The translations under genes and the position numbers were made by a program. From Chromobacterium alkanivorans (GTDB lineage Bacteria > Pseudomonadota > Gammaproteobacteria > Burkholderiales > Chromobacteriaceae): DNA of 64,000 nucleotides. The DNA is taken from NCBI RefSeq assembly GCF_016937655.1, contig NZ_JAFHKL010000010.1:161526-225525 (forward strand), written 5' to 3'. The notes under the pieces were generated by a model, which worked only from the letters and a program-made list of their open reading frames with translations, searched no databases and was not told where the DNA came from. Below are positions 55,139-63,941 of the stretch, in pieces (the first letter of the stretch is position 1; the number at the start of each line of letters is the position of its first letter).

Positions 55139-55738
55139 ATGGCGCAGGACAGTTCTTTGACCGAGTTTTGGGATGTGCGTTATCGCGATGGCGTGACGCC
55201 GTGGGAGGGCGCGCGAATGAGTCCCGAGGTCCTGGCATTTTTTCAGCGCCAGCCGGCTGGCCGGATCTTGCTTCCCGGCTGCGGCAGCGCCGGAGATTTG
55301 CCCTTGCTGCTGGACTGCGGCCATCAGGTGCTGGCCATCGATTTCAGCGCGCAGGCGGTGGCGATCGCGCGCGGGCAATGGCCGCAGGCGGCCGCCCATA
55401 TCCGGCAGGCGGATTTTTTCGCCGTCGAAGAGACGCCCCCGTTCGACGCCGTGTTCGAGCGGGCCTTTCTCTGCGCGCTGCCGCCTCGTCTGCATGCTCG
55501 CTACGCGCAGCAGATGGCGCGCTTGCTGCGCCCCGGCGGCGCGCTGGCGGGCGTGTTCTTCATCGCGGATACGCCGCGCGGCCCGCCGTTCGGCCTGAGC
55601 ATGTCGGCCTTGAGCGCCCTGCTGGAGCCGGCTTTCGTGTTGGAGAGCTGCGATCCGCAGCAAGACGGCGTGGCGGTGTTCGGCGGCCAGGAATACTGGA
55701 TGGTGTGGAGAAGGCAACACGAAAACGAGGATTTGTAA
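55139..55738 (+). CDS. TPMT-family SAM-dependent methyltransferase
   Basis: 199-residue methyltransferase of the thiopurine S-methyltransferase family. FWDVRYRDGVTPWEG at the start, LLPGCGSAGDLPLL (motif I), VLAIDFSAQAV, and FERAFLCALPP are typical. Proteobacterial homologues methylate thiols, selenium or tellurium compounds; the substrate here is unknown. GGGGAGA precedes the ATG. Confidence 0.85.
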   Translation: MAQDSSLTEFWDVRYRDGVTPWEGARMSPEVLAFFQRQPAGRILLPGCGSAGDLPLLLDCGHQVLAIDFSAQAVAIARGQWPQAAAHIRQADFFAVEETPPFDAVFERAFLCALPPRLHARYAQQMARLLRPGGALAGVFFIADTPRGPPFGLSMSALSALLEPAFVLESCDPQQDGVAVFGGQEYWMVWRRQHENEDL

Positions 55739-55936
55739 TACATTGGCATTGGTCGTTTGACGATAATCAATAGTCCGCCAACTATTCCAAAAACAAGGCC
55801 GCCATCGCTTAGGATGGCTGATTGAAGTCAATAAACAACAATAATTCTAGATAACAGCGACGGGCGGGCCCAAGCGCAGTATGGCGCGGGAGCCGCATCA
55901 GCCGCTGAACGGGATTGCGGAGCAAGAGGAGAAGTC

Positions 55937-57757
55937 ATGCAGTGGTTCTGGCGCGTGTATACCCTGGTGGAAAAGACGTTCTGGGATACGTTGACCAAGA
56001 AATTGTGCAGTTTCTTTTTCATCAGCGTGTTTCAACTGGGCATGGTGGCCTATGTCTATTATGTGTTGGAAGACATACGGAACTCCTTGAAAGGGCAGGT
56101 GGCTTCGCCCCAGGTGTTGGCCAATATCGAATCCAGCATAGACGGCGCGTTGTTTTGGACGATGGCGCTGTGGGTGGTCAGCGTCGCCTTCATCGCCTTC
56201 ATGGTCTGGTATTTGCGTTTTCTCATCGTCAGGCCGCTGAAAATGATTATCCGGATTTTCAATGAAATCGGCGCCGGCGAGGGGGATCTGTCCCGAGACA
56301 TTCCCACCATCACCCATGATGAGATCCGCGAATTGTCGCTGTCGTATAACCGCTTTCTGCTGAAAATGCGCGAGATCATCAGCAATGTGCGGCTGATGAC
56401 GGTGCGGATCGCGATGGATTCGGCGCGCACCCGCAAGAACGTGGTCGAATCGCTGGACGGCGCGCGGAAACAGGATCAGCTGGCGACCCAGGTCCGCGCG
56501 GCCAGCGATCAGAGCACCGAAGGCGTGGGTCAGGTCACCGAGCAGACCCAGGCCATTTCGGCCACTACGCTGGCCAATCTGGATGTGGCGCGGGAGTCCT
56601 ACGCCGAACTCAAGTCCGTGGCGGAGAGCATCTACGACATCAATCAGAAGGTGGGCCATTTCAACCATACGGTGGATGACCTGAGCCAGCGCTCTTCCAG
56701 CATCAAGACCATTGTCGACCTGATCAAGGATGTGTCCGAGCAAACCAATCTGCTGGCCCTGAACGCGGCGATCGAAGCGGCGCGCGCCGGCGAAACCGGC
56801 CGCGGTTTCGCGGTGGTGGCCGATGAGGTGCGCAAGCTGGCCGAGCGGGTCAAAAAAGCCACCGACGAGATTTCGCACAATATAGACGGCATGCTGGGGC
56901 TGGTGTCGGAAACCCAGGTGGAAACTGCGCAGATCACCGAGGACACCAAGTCGGCGCGCGAAATCGTTTCCAAGGCGTCCGAGCACTTCAGCAAGATGAT
57001 GGGGGACTTCGAAACCACGGCGAACAGCCTCAGCCAGATCGCCGCCACCATGTCGGAGTTCGTCGCCTCCAACGGCCAGGTCAATCTGCACGTGGCGGAG
57101 ATTCACGAACTGGGCCACCGGGTGACGGACCGTCTGAATCATACCGAAGACTCTGCCACCAAGCTGTCCGGCGCGGCGGAGCAGGTGCAGCAGCTGGTGG
57201 CGCGCTTCATCCTGGGCGAAGGCGAGTTCGACCAGATCATGCAAACGGCCCGCGAGGCGCGCGATGAGCTGCAAACCGTCATGGCCGCGCAACTGGCCGC
57301 GGGCGTGGCGCTGTTCGATCAGAACTACCAGCCCATCGCCGGCGCCAAGCCGGCCAAATTCCGCACTCAGTACGACGCCAAACTGGAAAAACTGATGCAG
57401 CCGGTGTACGACCGCGCCGCCAAGTCCGTGCCCGGCGGGGTGTTCTGTCTTGCGGTGGACACCAATGGCTACGCGCCGACGCACAACAGCTGGTATAGCC
57501 AGCCCTTGAGCGGGGATCCAGCCAGGGATCTGGTCAACAGCCGCGACAAGCGCAAGTTCGCCGATGGCGCCGGACTGCGCGCGGCGCGCAGCACCCAGTC
57601 CTTCCTGTTGCAGACCTATACCCGCGATACCGGGGAAGTGCTGTCGGAAGTGGTGTTGCCCATCATGCTGTCCGGCAAGCATTGGGGCGGTTTCCGCCTG
57701 GGCTTCAACCCGGAGCAGCTGCTGGAGTCGCTTGGGCGCGGAGCCGGCAGGAACTGA
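55937..57757 (+). CDS. Methyl-accepting chemotaxis protein with C-terminal sensor region
   Basis: 606-residue chemoreceptor. Two membrane helices (about 26-46 and 76-96) enclose a periplasmic loop of only about 30 residues, too short for a usual ligand domain. HAMP follows ([20 protein letters not shown]), then the signalling hairpin whose tip reads [20 protein letters not shown]. After it a globular C-terminal domain (about 460-600) has [18 protein letters not shown] and [12 protein letters not shown], a module known at the C-terminus of some proteobacterial receptors, probably the actual sensor. GAGGAG precedes the ATG. Confidence 0.9.
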   Translation: MQWFWRVYTLVEKTFWDTLTKKLCSFFFISVFQLGMVAYVYYVLEDIRNSLKGQVASPQVLANIESSIDGALFWTMALWVVSVAFIAFMVWYLRFLIVRPLKMIIRIFNEIGAGEGDLSRDIPTITHDEIRELSLSYNRFLLKMREIISNVRLMTVRIAMDSARTRKNVVESLDGARKQDQLATQVRAASDQSTEGVGQVTEQTQAISATTLANLDVARESYAELKSVAESIYDINQKVGHFNHTVDDLSQRSSSIKTIVDLIKDVSEQTNLLALNAAIEAARAGETGRGFAVVADEVRKLAERVKKATDEISHNIDGMLGLVSETQVETAQITEDTKSAREIVSKASEHFSKMMGDFETTANSLSQIAATMSEFVASNGQVNLHVAEIHELGHRVTDRLNHTEDSATKLSGAAEQVQQLVARFILGEGEFDQIMQTAREARDELQTVMAAQLAAGVALFDQNYQPIAGAKPAKFRTQYDAKLEKLMQPVYDRAAKSVPGGVFCLAVDTNGYAPTHNSWYSQPLSGDPARDLVNSRDKRKFADGAGLRAARSTQSFLLQTYTRDTGEVLSEVVLPIMLSGKHWGGFRLGFNPEQLLESLGRGAGRN

Positions 57758-57776
57758 GGTGTTGCCGGACGGAAGG

Positions 57777-57812
57777 AAAACAAAACGGAGGCCGCGGCCT
57801 CCGTTTTGTTTT
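57777..57812. terminator. Bidirectional terminator, perfect 36-bp palindrome
   Basis: AAAACAAAACGGAGGCCG followed by its exact reverse complement CGGCCTCCGTTTTGTTTT. It serves the convergent MCP and Mn exporter genes. Confidence 0.9.
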
Positions 57813-57822
57813 GCGCGATGTG

Positions 57823-58392
57823 TCAGATCTGCAGCGGAGTCAGCAGGGTGACGACGCCCAGGCCGGCGAACAGCAAGGCCGCAATGGTGTGCACCAGTTT
57901 TTGCGGCAGCTTCTTTGCCGCCACCTCGCCCAAGAGCACCGCGGGCACATTGGCCAGCATCATGCCCAGCGTGGTGCCGGCCACCACCTGCAGCAAGGCG
58001 TCGGGAAAGCGCGCGGACAGGGCGACGGTGGCCAGCTGCGTCTTGTCGCCCATTTCCGCGATGAAGAAAGCGATACAGGTGGTGCCGAATACGCCGAAAC
58101 GCTCCATCAGCCGGCTGTCTTCATCCAGCTTGTCCGGAATCAGCATCCAGCCCGCCATGGCAAGAAAGGAAAGGCCCAGTCCCCAGCGCATCAGGTCCGG
58201 CCCTATCTTGCTCATCAGCCAGTGACCCACCGCGGCGGCGGCGAAATGATTGAGCAGGGTGGCGACGAAGATGCCGAGAACGATGGGAACCGGCTTGCGG
58301 TAACGACCGGCCAGCATCAGCGCGAGCAATTGAGTCTTGTCGCCGATTTCAGCCAGGGCGACGATGCCGGTGGAAATGAGGAAGGCTTCCAT
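57823..58392 (-). CDS. mneA: Mn2+ exporter, UPF0016/TMEM165 family (MneA)
   Basis: 189-residue inner membrane protein with six helices in two repeats. Each repeat bears the family motif: ALAEIGDKTQLLAL and FIAEMGDKTQLATV, whose acidic residues bind the cation. Bacterial members export manganese. I start at the ATG at 58392 (MEAFLIST), with GGAG 5 bases upstream. A yybP-ykoY Mn2+ riboswitch in the leader strongly supports this function. Confidence 0.9.
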   Translation of the reverse strand: MEAFLISTGIVALAEIGDKTQLLALMLAGRYRKPVPIVLGIFVATLLNHFAAAAVGHWLMSKIGPDLMRWGLGLSFLAMAGWMLIPDKLDEDSRLMERFGVFGTTCIAFFIAEMGDKTQLATVALSARFPDALLQVVAGTTLGMMLANVPAVLLGEVAAKKLPQKLVHTIAALLFAGLGVVTLLTPLQI

Positions 58393-58397
58393 GAAAA

Positions 58398-58443
58398 CTC
58401 CGGGGGCTGCGCATACGCCATGACAAGCCCGCGCCGCAGCCCC
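58398..58443 (-). promoter_or_regulatory. Expression platform of the mneA riboswitch
   Basis: On the minus strand GGGGCTGCG (58443-58435) pairs perfectly with CGCAGCCCC (58411-58403), whose end adjoins the Shine-Dalgarno GGAG (58401-58398). CATGACA and TGTCATG nearby give an alternative pairing. This suggests control of translation. Confidence 0.6.
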
Positions 58444-58461
58444 GCGTTGCGCAGACATGTC

Positions 58462-58570
58462 ATGGGTCTTGCCAAACGGAAGTTATCGTCGCATGCGCCA
58501 TGGCCGTGACGGCCAAGCCTGTTGACGCATGCCGGCGCTGAATATCGCGCCGAGGCTACTCCCCCAGAAC
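58462..58570 (-). ncRNA. yybP-ykoY manganese riboswitch
   Basis: The minus strand carries the class hallmarks: GGGGGAGTAGCC at the 5' side, a P2 hairpin GGCGC...GCGCC, GCATGCGTCAACAGG, a hairpin GGCCGTCACGGCC, then GCATGCGACGATAAC and the closing TTGGCAAGACCC, whose CCC pairs with the opening GGG. It lies about 70 bases upstream of mneA, the most common gene under this riboswitch in beta-proteobacteria. Mn2+ binding should raise exporter synthesis. Confidence 0.85.
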
Positions 58571-58613
58571 CAGCCGATTCTAAATCAGTTGGCGTAGCGG
58601 GGCAATCCGGTGG

Positions 58614-59069
58614 TTAGAGTTGCGAGGTGCATTGCGGGCAGCGAGACGCCTTTTCCGGAATGCTGGATACGCAGAACGGGCACTCTTTGGTGGCGGGGGC
58701 CGGCGCGGCGGCCGGCGCTTCGCGTTTCAGCCGGTTGATGGCCTTGACCAGCATGAAGATGGCGAAAGCCACGATGGTGAAGCTGACCATGGCGTTGATG
58801 AACAGCCCGATGTTCAGCGTGACGGCGCCGGCCTGCTTGGCCGCGGCCACCGACACATAAGGTCCAAGTTGTTTGCTGCCTTCTTTCAGCACGAAGAACA
58901 GATTGGAGAAATCGACGTTGCCGATCAGCAGGCCGATGGGGGGCATGATCACATCGTCCACCAGCGATTTGACGATGGCGCCGAAGGCGCCGCCGATGAC
59001 CACGCCGACGGCCAGGTCGATGACATTGCCTTTCATGGCAAATTCTTTGAATTCTTTGATAATGGACAT
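58614..59069 (-). CDS. mscL: Large-conductance mechanosensitive channel
   Basis: 151-residue MscL. N-terminal helix [29 protein letters not shown] is diagnostic (TM1 with the gate), and FIVAFAIF-like TM2 ([19 protein letters not shown]) follows. Instead of the ordinary tail it ends in an Ala/Pro linker and CPFCVSS...CPQC, a CxxC-x10-CxxC zinc-ribbon-like ending. GAGG precedes the ATG. Releases solutes on hypo-osmotic shock. Confidence 0.95.
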   Translation of the reverse strand: MSIIKEFKEFAMKGNVIDLAVGVVIGGAFGAIVKSLVDDVIMPPIGLLIGNVDFSNLFFVLKEGSKQLGPYVSVAAAKQAGAVTLNIGLFINAMVSFTIVAFAIFMLVKAINRLKREAPAAAPAPATKECPFCVSSIPEKASRCPQCTSQL

Positions 59070-59098
59070 GGTTAACCTCTGTTTAAATAGCGTTAAGC

Positions 59099-59104
59099 AT
59101 TATA
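59099..59104 (-). promoter_or_regulatory. Perfect -10 hexamer upstream of mscL
   Basis: TATAAT on the minus strand, 30 bases before the mscL start. The -35 is poor (TGGAGC at 18 bp). Confidence 0.4.
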
Positions 59105-59142
59105 AGACATTCAGTCGCCGCAGCTCCATCGCTGGCCTGTTT

Positions 59143-59991
59143 TCAGGCCATTGAACGCGGGCGGACGGGCAGGCTGCCAAGCAGGGCGCCGCCAAGAATC
59201 AGCACGATGGCGGCCATGGCGACGGCGTTCAGCTGTCCCTGTCCGGTGCCTATCAGCAGCAGGGTGGACAGCAGCGGCGTGGCGTAGGACAAAGAGCCTA
59301 TCTGTCTTGGGTCGCCTTCTTTCAGCGCGCGGTCCCATAGAAAGAAGGCGCCGCCCATCGGTCCGATGCCGAGCAGGAACAAGGCCAGCCATTGGCCGGC
59401 GCTGGGCGCGACGCTGGGTTCGAACAGCGCGTGGCACAGCAGGGAGAGCAGGCCGGACAGCAGGCAGAAACCGCCGACCGCGCTATTGGGGAAGCTGGGC
59501 AGCCTGCGCGTCAGCAGACTGAAGGTGGACCACACCACGGCGGCGCCGATGGCAAGCAGATAACCGACAAGATGTCCGCTGGACAGGGCGAGCTTGCCCC
59601 CGCTGACAATCAGCGCCGCTCCGCAGAAGCCCAGGATGCCGGCCAGAATATGGCGGCCGTGCAGCGAGGTGCCGGGCAGCAAAATCGGCGAAAGCATGAC
59701 GATCAGCAGCGGCCATAGATAATTCAGCAGATTGGCCTCCATGGCCGGCGCGTGTCTGAAGGCGAAGAACAGCAAGAAATGGTAGCCGAACAAGCCGTAA
59801 ATCCCGACTAGCAAAGTGGACGGGGGCACTTTCCAGTCGCGGCAACGGCGAACGCTGAGCAGGCTGCCGATCAACAGACAGATGCCGACCACGAAAAAAG
59901 GGGGAAGAGAGCGGGTTTGGGCGCCAAGCGTGGCCAGCGAGGCCCACAGCAAGATGGCGCCGCCGGCAAAGGCAATCGGTCTGGAAATCAT
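59143..59991 (-). CDS. EamA-family transporter (YddG-like exporter)
   Basis: 282-residue DMT transporter with about 10 helices. GGAILLWASLATLGAQTRSLPPF is the first helix region, and GIYGLFGYHFLLFFAFRHAPAMEANLLNYLWPLLIVMLSP is typical of the YddG aromatic amino acid exporter branch. The true start is the ATG at 59991 (MISRPIAF); the longer open frame runs into tRNA-Asn. Divergent in expression from the tRNA operon upstream, whose terminator separates them. Confidence 0.83.
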   Translation of the reverse strand: MISRPIAFAGGAILLWASLATLGAQTRSLPPFFVVGICLLIGSLLSVRRCRDWKVPPSTLLVGIYGLFGYHFLLFFAFRHAPAMEANLLNYLWPLLIVMLSPILLPGTSLHGRHILAGILGFCGAALIVSGGKLALSSGHLVGYLLAIGAAVVWSTFSLLTRRLPSFPNSAVGGFCLLSGLLSLLCHALFEPSVAPSAGQWLALFLLGIGPMGGAFFLWDRALKEGDPRQIGSLSYATPLLSTLLLIGTGQGQLNAVAMAAIVLILGGALLGSLPVRPRSMA

Positions 59992-60042
59992 TATTATTCC
60001 AATGGGGAGGGTGGGCCGATTGTAAAACGGAAGCGGAAATGG

Positions 60043-60073
60043 AAAAAGCCACAATCCTGAGATTGTGGCTTTT
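60043..60073 (-). terminator. Terminator of the tRNA-Asn operon
   Basis: On the minus strand GCCACAATC-TCAG-GATTGTGGC followed by five T. Confidence 0.92.
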
Positions 60074-60080
60074 GGAAATC

Positions 60081-60156
60081 TGGCTCCCCGAGCAGGGCTC
60101 GAACCTGCGACCTGCGGATTAACAGTCCGTCGCTCTACCAACTGAGCTATCAGGGA
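60081..60156 (-). tRNA. tRNA-Asn(GTT), copy 3 of the operon
   Basis: 76 nt with encoded CCA. Starts TCCCTGATAGCTCAGTTGG on the minus strand; anticodon loop CTGTTAA gives GTT. T-loop GGTTCGAGCC and acceptor ending CTCGGGGAGCCA are normal. Confidence 0.98.
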
Positions 60157-60183
60157 TCATAATGCGGTAACGCGGGCTTGTTT

Positions 60184-60259
60184 TGGCTCCCCGAGCAGGG
60201 CTCGAACCTGCGACCTGCGGATTAACAGTCCGTCGCTCTACCAACTGAGCTATCAGGGA
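60184..60259 (-). tRNA. tRNA-Asn(GTT), copy 2 of the operon
   Basis: Identical in sequence to the copies on either side, with encoded CCA; a spacer of 27 bases separates it from copy 3. Confidence 0.98.
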
Positions 60260-60293
60260 ATGTAAAACAAGCGATTCTCAAACGGGGCCGTAG

Positions 60294-60369
60294 TGGCTCC
60301 CCGAGCAGGGCTCGAACCTGCGACCTGCGGATTAACAGTCCGTCGCTCTACCAACTGAGCTATCAGGGA
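60294..60369 (-). tRNA. tRNA-Asn(GTT), copy 1 of the operon
   Basis: Identical to the other two, first in transcription order, 15 bases after the -10 hexamer. Confidence 0.98.
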
Positions 60370-60384
60370 TTTGAGTGAGGGCGA

Positions 60385-60413
60385 ACTATAGCTTCAGCCT
60401 GTCGGGCTGTCAA
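60385..60413 (-). promoter_or_regulatory. Promoter of the tRNA-Asn operon
   Basis: Minus strand TTGACA (60408-60413), exact 17-bp spacer, TATAGT (60385-60390): one mismatch to the full consensus. Confidence 0.9.
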
Positions 60414-60564
60414 CACTTGCGCGGCTGAAAATCGCTCGCTCCCGCCGTGCGGCGCGAAGGCGACGCGCGCGCCGGCAATTCACCGCTGGCGAAGGGGGGC
60501 GGCGACGCGTTAAAATTTCGTTTGTTGACAATGCGGGAATAGCCGCGTTTTTGAGGTGGGTTAA

Positions 60565-61602
60565 ATGAATCTGGACGGAAAGCTCACGCTGGATGCGCGC
60601 GCGCAGCGGGCAAATAAAGATGCGGCGGAAATAAATGTTCATTTGCGGCAGTTGGAGGCGTTGCGCGCCGGCGCCGCAATATCGGTTCTGGATAATCGGA
60701 AAATCATCCAGGTGGCGGGCGAGGACGCGGAGGCCTTTTTGCAAGGCCAGCTCTCCAGCGATGTGCGGGAGTTGGCGGACGAAAACCGCGCCCAGTACAG
60801 CAGTTACTCCACGGCCAAAGGACGCATGCTGGCCAGCTTTCTGGTTTGGCGTAGCGGCGGAGTTTATTCCCTGGCGGTATCCGCGGATTTGGCCGATTAC
60901 GTGGCCAAGCGCCTGAGCATGTTTGTCCTGCGCTCCAAGGTGAAGGTGTCGATTGCGGATAATCTGACCTTGATTGGCCTTGCGGGCGCGGCGGCGCTGG
61001 ATGCGCTGGCGATTGAATCCGCATTGGCGGCAAGCGCGGGGCCGCGTGAAATGGTTGGCGTCGAGTTGGGTCTGCTGATCGGCCTGCCAGGCTCCGGCTG
61101 GGCGCTGGCGGTGGACGAGGTGGGCGCGGAGCGAGTCGGCGAAAGGCTGACGGATGGCGCGAGCCTGATTTCCTCCGGCGTTTGGGATTGGAGGGATATC
61201 GACGCGGGCATTCCCTGGGTCGGTTTGGCGACTCAAGAGCAGTTTGTGCCGCAAATGGCGAATATGGAACTGATTGGCGGGGTGAGCTTTAAGAAAGGCT
61301 GCTACCCGGGTCAGGAAATCGTCGCCAGGTCGCAGTACCTGGGGAAATTGAAGCGGCGTTTGTTCAAAGTGGCATTTAAACAGCCGCTAGCGATCGGCGC
61401 CAAACTCTATAGCCCGTCCGTGGCTGGGCAGTCGATTGGCATGGTGGCGGCGGTTTGCCAAGTGGCGTCGGAGCAATATGAAGGCTTGGCCGTGGTTCAA
61501 TTTCAAGCTTGGGAAGAAGGTATTTATGCAGACGAGGCGCATACAATAAGGCTTGAACAACGGAACCTGCCCTATTCCTTGAATGAGGGGCTGGAGAATT
61601 AA
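60565..61602 (+). CDS. ygfZ: Folate-binding Fe-S cluster repair protein YgfZ
   Basis: 345-residue GcvT-like protein that uses folate to support repair or maturation of Fe-S enzymes such as MiaB. The defining motif KGCYPGQE is present (about residue 246), with FLQGQLSSDV near the N-terminus and SYSTAKGRMLASF. GAGGTGGG precedes the ATG. Confidence 0.93.
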   Translation: MNLDGKLTLDARAQRANKDAAEINVHLRQLEALRAGAAISVLDNRKIIQVAGEDAEAFLQGQLSSDVRELADENRAQYSSYSTAKGRMLASFLVWRSGGVYSLAVSADLADYVAKRLSMFVLRSKVKVSIADNLTLIGLAGAAALDALAIESALAASAGPREMVGVELGLLIGLPGSGWALAVDEVGAERVGERLTDGASLISSGVWDWRDIDAGIPWVGLATQEQFVPQMANMELIGGVSFKKGCYPGQEIVARSQYLGKLKRRLFKVAFKQPLAIGAKLYSPSVAGQSIGMVAAVCQVASEQYEGLAVVQFQAWEEGIYADEAHTIRLEQRNLPYSLNEGLEN

Positions 61603-61625
61603 TTGATAATTTCTGTTTTGTTTCC

Positions 61626-61655
61626 TTGACTTGAGTGGAAAGGCTTGGCTACATT
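61626..61655 (+). promoter_or_regulatory. Promoter of the H-NS gene
   Basis: TTGACT (61626-61631), 18-bp spacer, TACATT (61650-61655); five and four of six matches. About 50 bases upstream of the start. Confidence 0.5.
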
Positions 61656-61704
61656 ATCATCTGTAATGCACCACTACTCTTACAATATATTTGGGAACAT
61701 GCTA

Positions 61705-62010
61705 ATGGAACTGTCGAAATTGGATTTTACTCAGCTGGTGGCTCTGCGCGCCGATGTCGAAGCTGAAATCAAGCGCCGCGAAAGCGAAGAAAAGTCCAAA
61801 GCCAAGAAACAAATCATTGAACTTGCTCGCGCTTACGGCTTGAGCGTGGAAGAAGTGCTGGGCAAAACCGGCGGCGTGCGCAAGCCGGTGGAAGCCAAGT
61901 ACCGCCACCCGGCCAACCCGGAGCTGACTTGGACCGGCCGCGGCCGCAAGCCGGTGTGGGTGCAAGAGTGGATCTCCAGCGGCAAGGCCCTGGAAGCTCT
62001 GGCTATCTAA
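61705..62010 (+). CDS. H-NS family nucleoid protein
   Basis: 101-residue H-NS protein that binds AT-rich DNA and silences acquired genes. N-terminal coiled coil (LSKLDFTQLVALRADVEAEI, then lysine-rich), a linker around GKTGGVRKPVEAK, and a C-terminal domain YRHPANPELTWTGRGRKPVWVQ whose GRGRKP loop is the AT-hook-like minor-groove reader. I start at the ATG at 61705, as GGGA is 8 bases upstream. Confidence 0.93.
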   Translation: MELSKLDFTQLVALRADVEAEIKRRESEEKSKAKKQIIELARAYGLSVEEVLGKTGGVRKPVEAKYRHPANPELTWTGRGRKPVWVQEWISSGKALEALAI

Positions 62011-62176
62011 GCAAACTGCGGGTTTGCAATGAATTTCGAAAGCGCCTGTCATGGGCGCTTTTTCTTTGTCCGACGGCAAGCGGTCCGGCTTGAGGCTTGC
62101 TATAAATGGATGTAACGTTCAAGCTGTTTCGCGTAGTGATTGAAATGTGCTGACATTGTCTTGAGAGTGGGCGGCT

Positions 62177-63883
62177 ATGCTGGATTTTTTTTCAAGAGGG
62201 GCTAAAGGTCGCTCCGACCCATTGGCCAGTGCGGAAGCAGCCAGGGAGTTTGTGGCGGCTTTGAAGAAGGAACATGGCGCGGCCGCGCATGAGCGCGTGG
62301 TGGCGCTGCTGTCGCCATTGGAGCTGGATTGGCACAATATTTCAGTAGACCGCGTCGAAGCGCTATTGGCGCTGAACCAAGAAACGGCGTCGCTGCATGA
62401 AAACCTCTGCGCGCAGTACTTGCTGAATACGCGCATGCCCAAAGCGCTGGAAGCGCAACTGAGAAGCCAGATACTGGCGTACGGCAAATGTTTTATCGAC
62501 AGCTATCAGCATGTGCTGACGGTCGACGCCGACTCGGTCGAAGGCGCCAAGGTGCTGACCCTGTTGCCCATCGTGTTGTCGCGGATGATGTTCTATCTGG
62601 GCGAGCATGCCCGCTGGCACTGGGTTCGGAGCTTTAATCCGGAAGAGGCTTTTTGGTTGGGGGTCAACCAGCTGTATTGGTTCGCCGAGCATCATGGCTG
62701 CGATTCCGTCCCGGTATTCTTGTTCGGCGACGGCCAACCGGCGACCACGGTCCAAGATCAATTCCTCATCTTGCACATGCTGGCCGTGCTGACTGGGGGC
62801 AATCTCAGCGCCAGGCAGTTGCACTTCGCCTATCAATTGTTGCAGGTATTGAGCAACCGCATGTCTTTGACTCGCGCTTGCGCGGAACACTCGAGCTTTG
62901 TGGTCTCCTTAAAGGGGCCGCATCCCGCGGCAAGGGCGTCGGGCGGCTTGGTGGATGAGGCCGCGCGCTACTGGGGGACGACGGACCTGGTCGAGATACT
63001 GCACGGCTGGAGCATCGTGCTGGATGCGGGCAGAGTGCCGCCTGAAATCAAAAGAATGATGGAGCCGGGTATCGACGCCAACACCTTGCGCGCGTTGATG
63101 CGGGAGTGGTCGCCCCAGCAAATGCGTTTCGAGAGGGCCGAACGGGTGCCGGTCTCAGGGCAGAGCATAGAGGTGGCGTATCGTCTGCCGGTGTTGCATC
63201 GTTTGATTAGGGTGGTGGACGAGGCCAAGCAAACGGGCGCGCTGGAAGACGGCAATTTCGATGATGCGGCCAATATCCGTATTTACGGCTTCGTCACCAC
63301 GCGGAAGCGGGACAAGGGCGCGCCGATGCCGGGGCTGGCCTCGGGTGGGGAGGCCGTCGCTCAACCGGCAAAAGAAGAGTTTTCGCGCTGGGAAGTCGAC
63401 AATGTCAGCCAAACCGGGCTTGGCGTGACTTTGGGCGCGATGGGAAACGAATGGGTTGGCCTGGGCGCGTTGATTGGCTTTCGCGAGAAATCGATGGATG
63501 GTTGGAGCCTGGGGGTGGTGCGCCGGGTGAAGCGGAACTCGGCGGATCAGATCTATCTGGGGGTTGAAACCTTGAGCCGCAGACCGGTGGCGGCTTCATT
63601 GCGCCCAACCGATGTAAGGTTGATCGACCCTACCTTGCCGCCTGAGCAGGTTTGGCTGGCGGGACATATCGCCTTGTTCGTGCCATGCCAACGCTCGGGC
63701 AAGGTGATCAACGCCTTATTGCTGCCGCTCTCCTTATATGTATTGGGCAAGGAGTTCTACATGACGGCCAAGGGCAAGCATTTTCAGCTCTCCCTTGGCA
63801 AAGTGATGGATAAGGGCAGCGATTGGTGTTTAAGCGAGGTGGAACTGGTTCAAGCTTTGGAAAAGCTGCCGGTCATGCCGTGA
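62177..63883 (+). CDS. Large PilZ-like domain protein of unknown function
   Basis: 568-residue cytoplasmic protein. The first 330 residues are mainly helical and unrecognised. A PilZ-like beta-barrel follows at about 400-470: VDNVSQTGLGVTL matches the D/N-x-S-x-x-G half of the c-di-GMP motif, followed by GVVRRVKRNSADQIYLGVE; the RxxxR half would be TTRKRDKG around residue 375, not in the standard spacing. c-di-GMP binding is therefore uncertain. The last 90 residues (IALFVPCQRSGKVINALLLPLS) form another strand-rich part. It follows the H-NS gene by 166 bases and has its own terminator. Confidence 0.7.
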   Translation: MLDFFSRGAKGRSDPLASAEAAREFVAALKKEHGAAAHERVVALLSPLELDWHNISVDRVEALLALNQETASLHENLCAQYLLNTRMPKALEAQLRSQILAYGKCFIDSYQHVLTVDADSVEGAKVLTLLPIVLSRMMFYLGEHARWHWVRSFNPEEAFWLGVNQLYWFAEHHGCDSVPVFLFGDGQPATTVQDQFLILHMLAVLTGGNLSARQLHFAYQLLQVLSNRMSLTRACAEHSSFVVSLKGPHPAARASGGLVDEAARYWGTTDLVEILHGWSIVLDAGRVPPEIKRMMEPGIDANTLRALMREWSPQQMRFERAERVPVSGQSIEVAYRLPVLHRLIRVVDEAKQTGALEDGNFDDAANIRIYGFVTTRKRDKGAPMPGLASGGEAVAQPAKEEFSRWEVDNVSQTGLGVTLGAMGNEWVGLGALIGFREKSMDGWSLGVVRRVKRNSADQIYLGVETLSRRPVAASLRPTDVRLIDPTLPPEQVWLAGHIALFVPCQRSGKVINALLLPLSLYVLGKEFYMTAKGKHFQLSLGKVMDKGSDWCLSEVELVQALEKLPVMP

Positions 63884-63911
63884 TTCTCTATATGTAGGAT
63901 CAGATTGAACG

Positions 63912-63941
63912 CGGGTCGAAGCCAAGCTTCGGCCCGTTTTT
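63912..63941 (+). terminator. Terminator after the PilZ-like gene
   Basis: CGGGTCGAAGC-CAA-GCTTCGGCCCG (11 bp, one T-G pair), then five T. Confidence 0.9.

Noticed and set aside
59992..60141. N-terminal extension of the EamA gene
   Set aside because: It is a translation of tRNA-Asn and its terminator (VERRTVNPQVAGSSPARGA is a typical tRNA-derived read).
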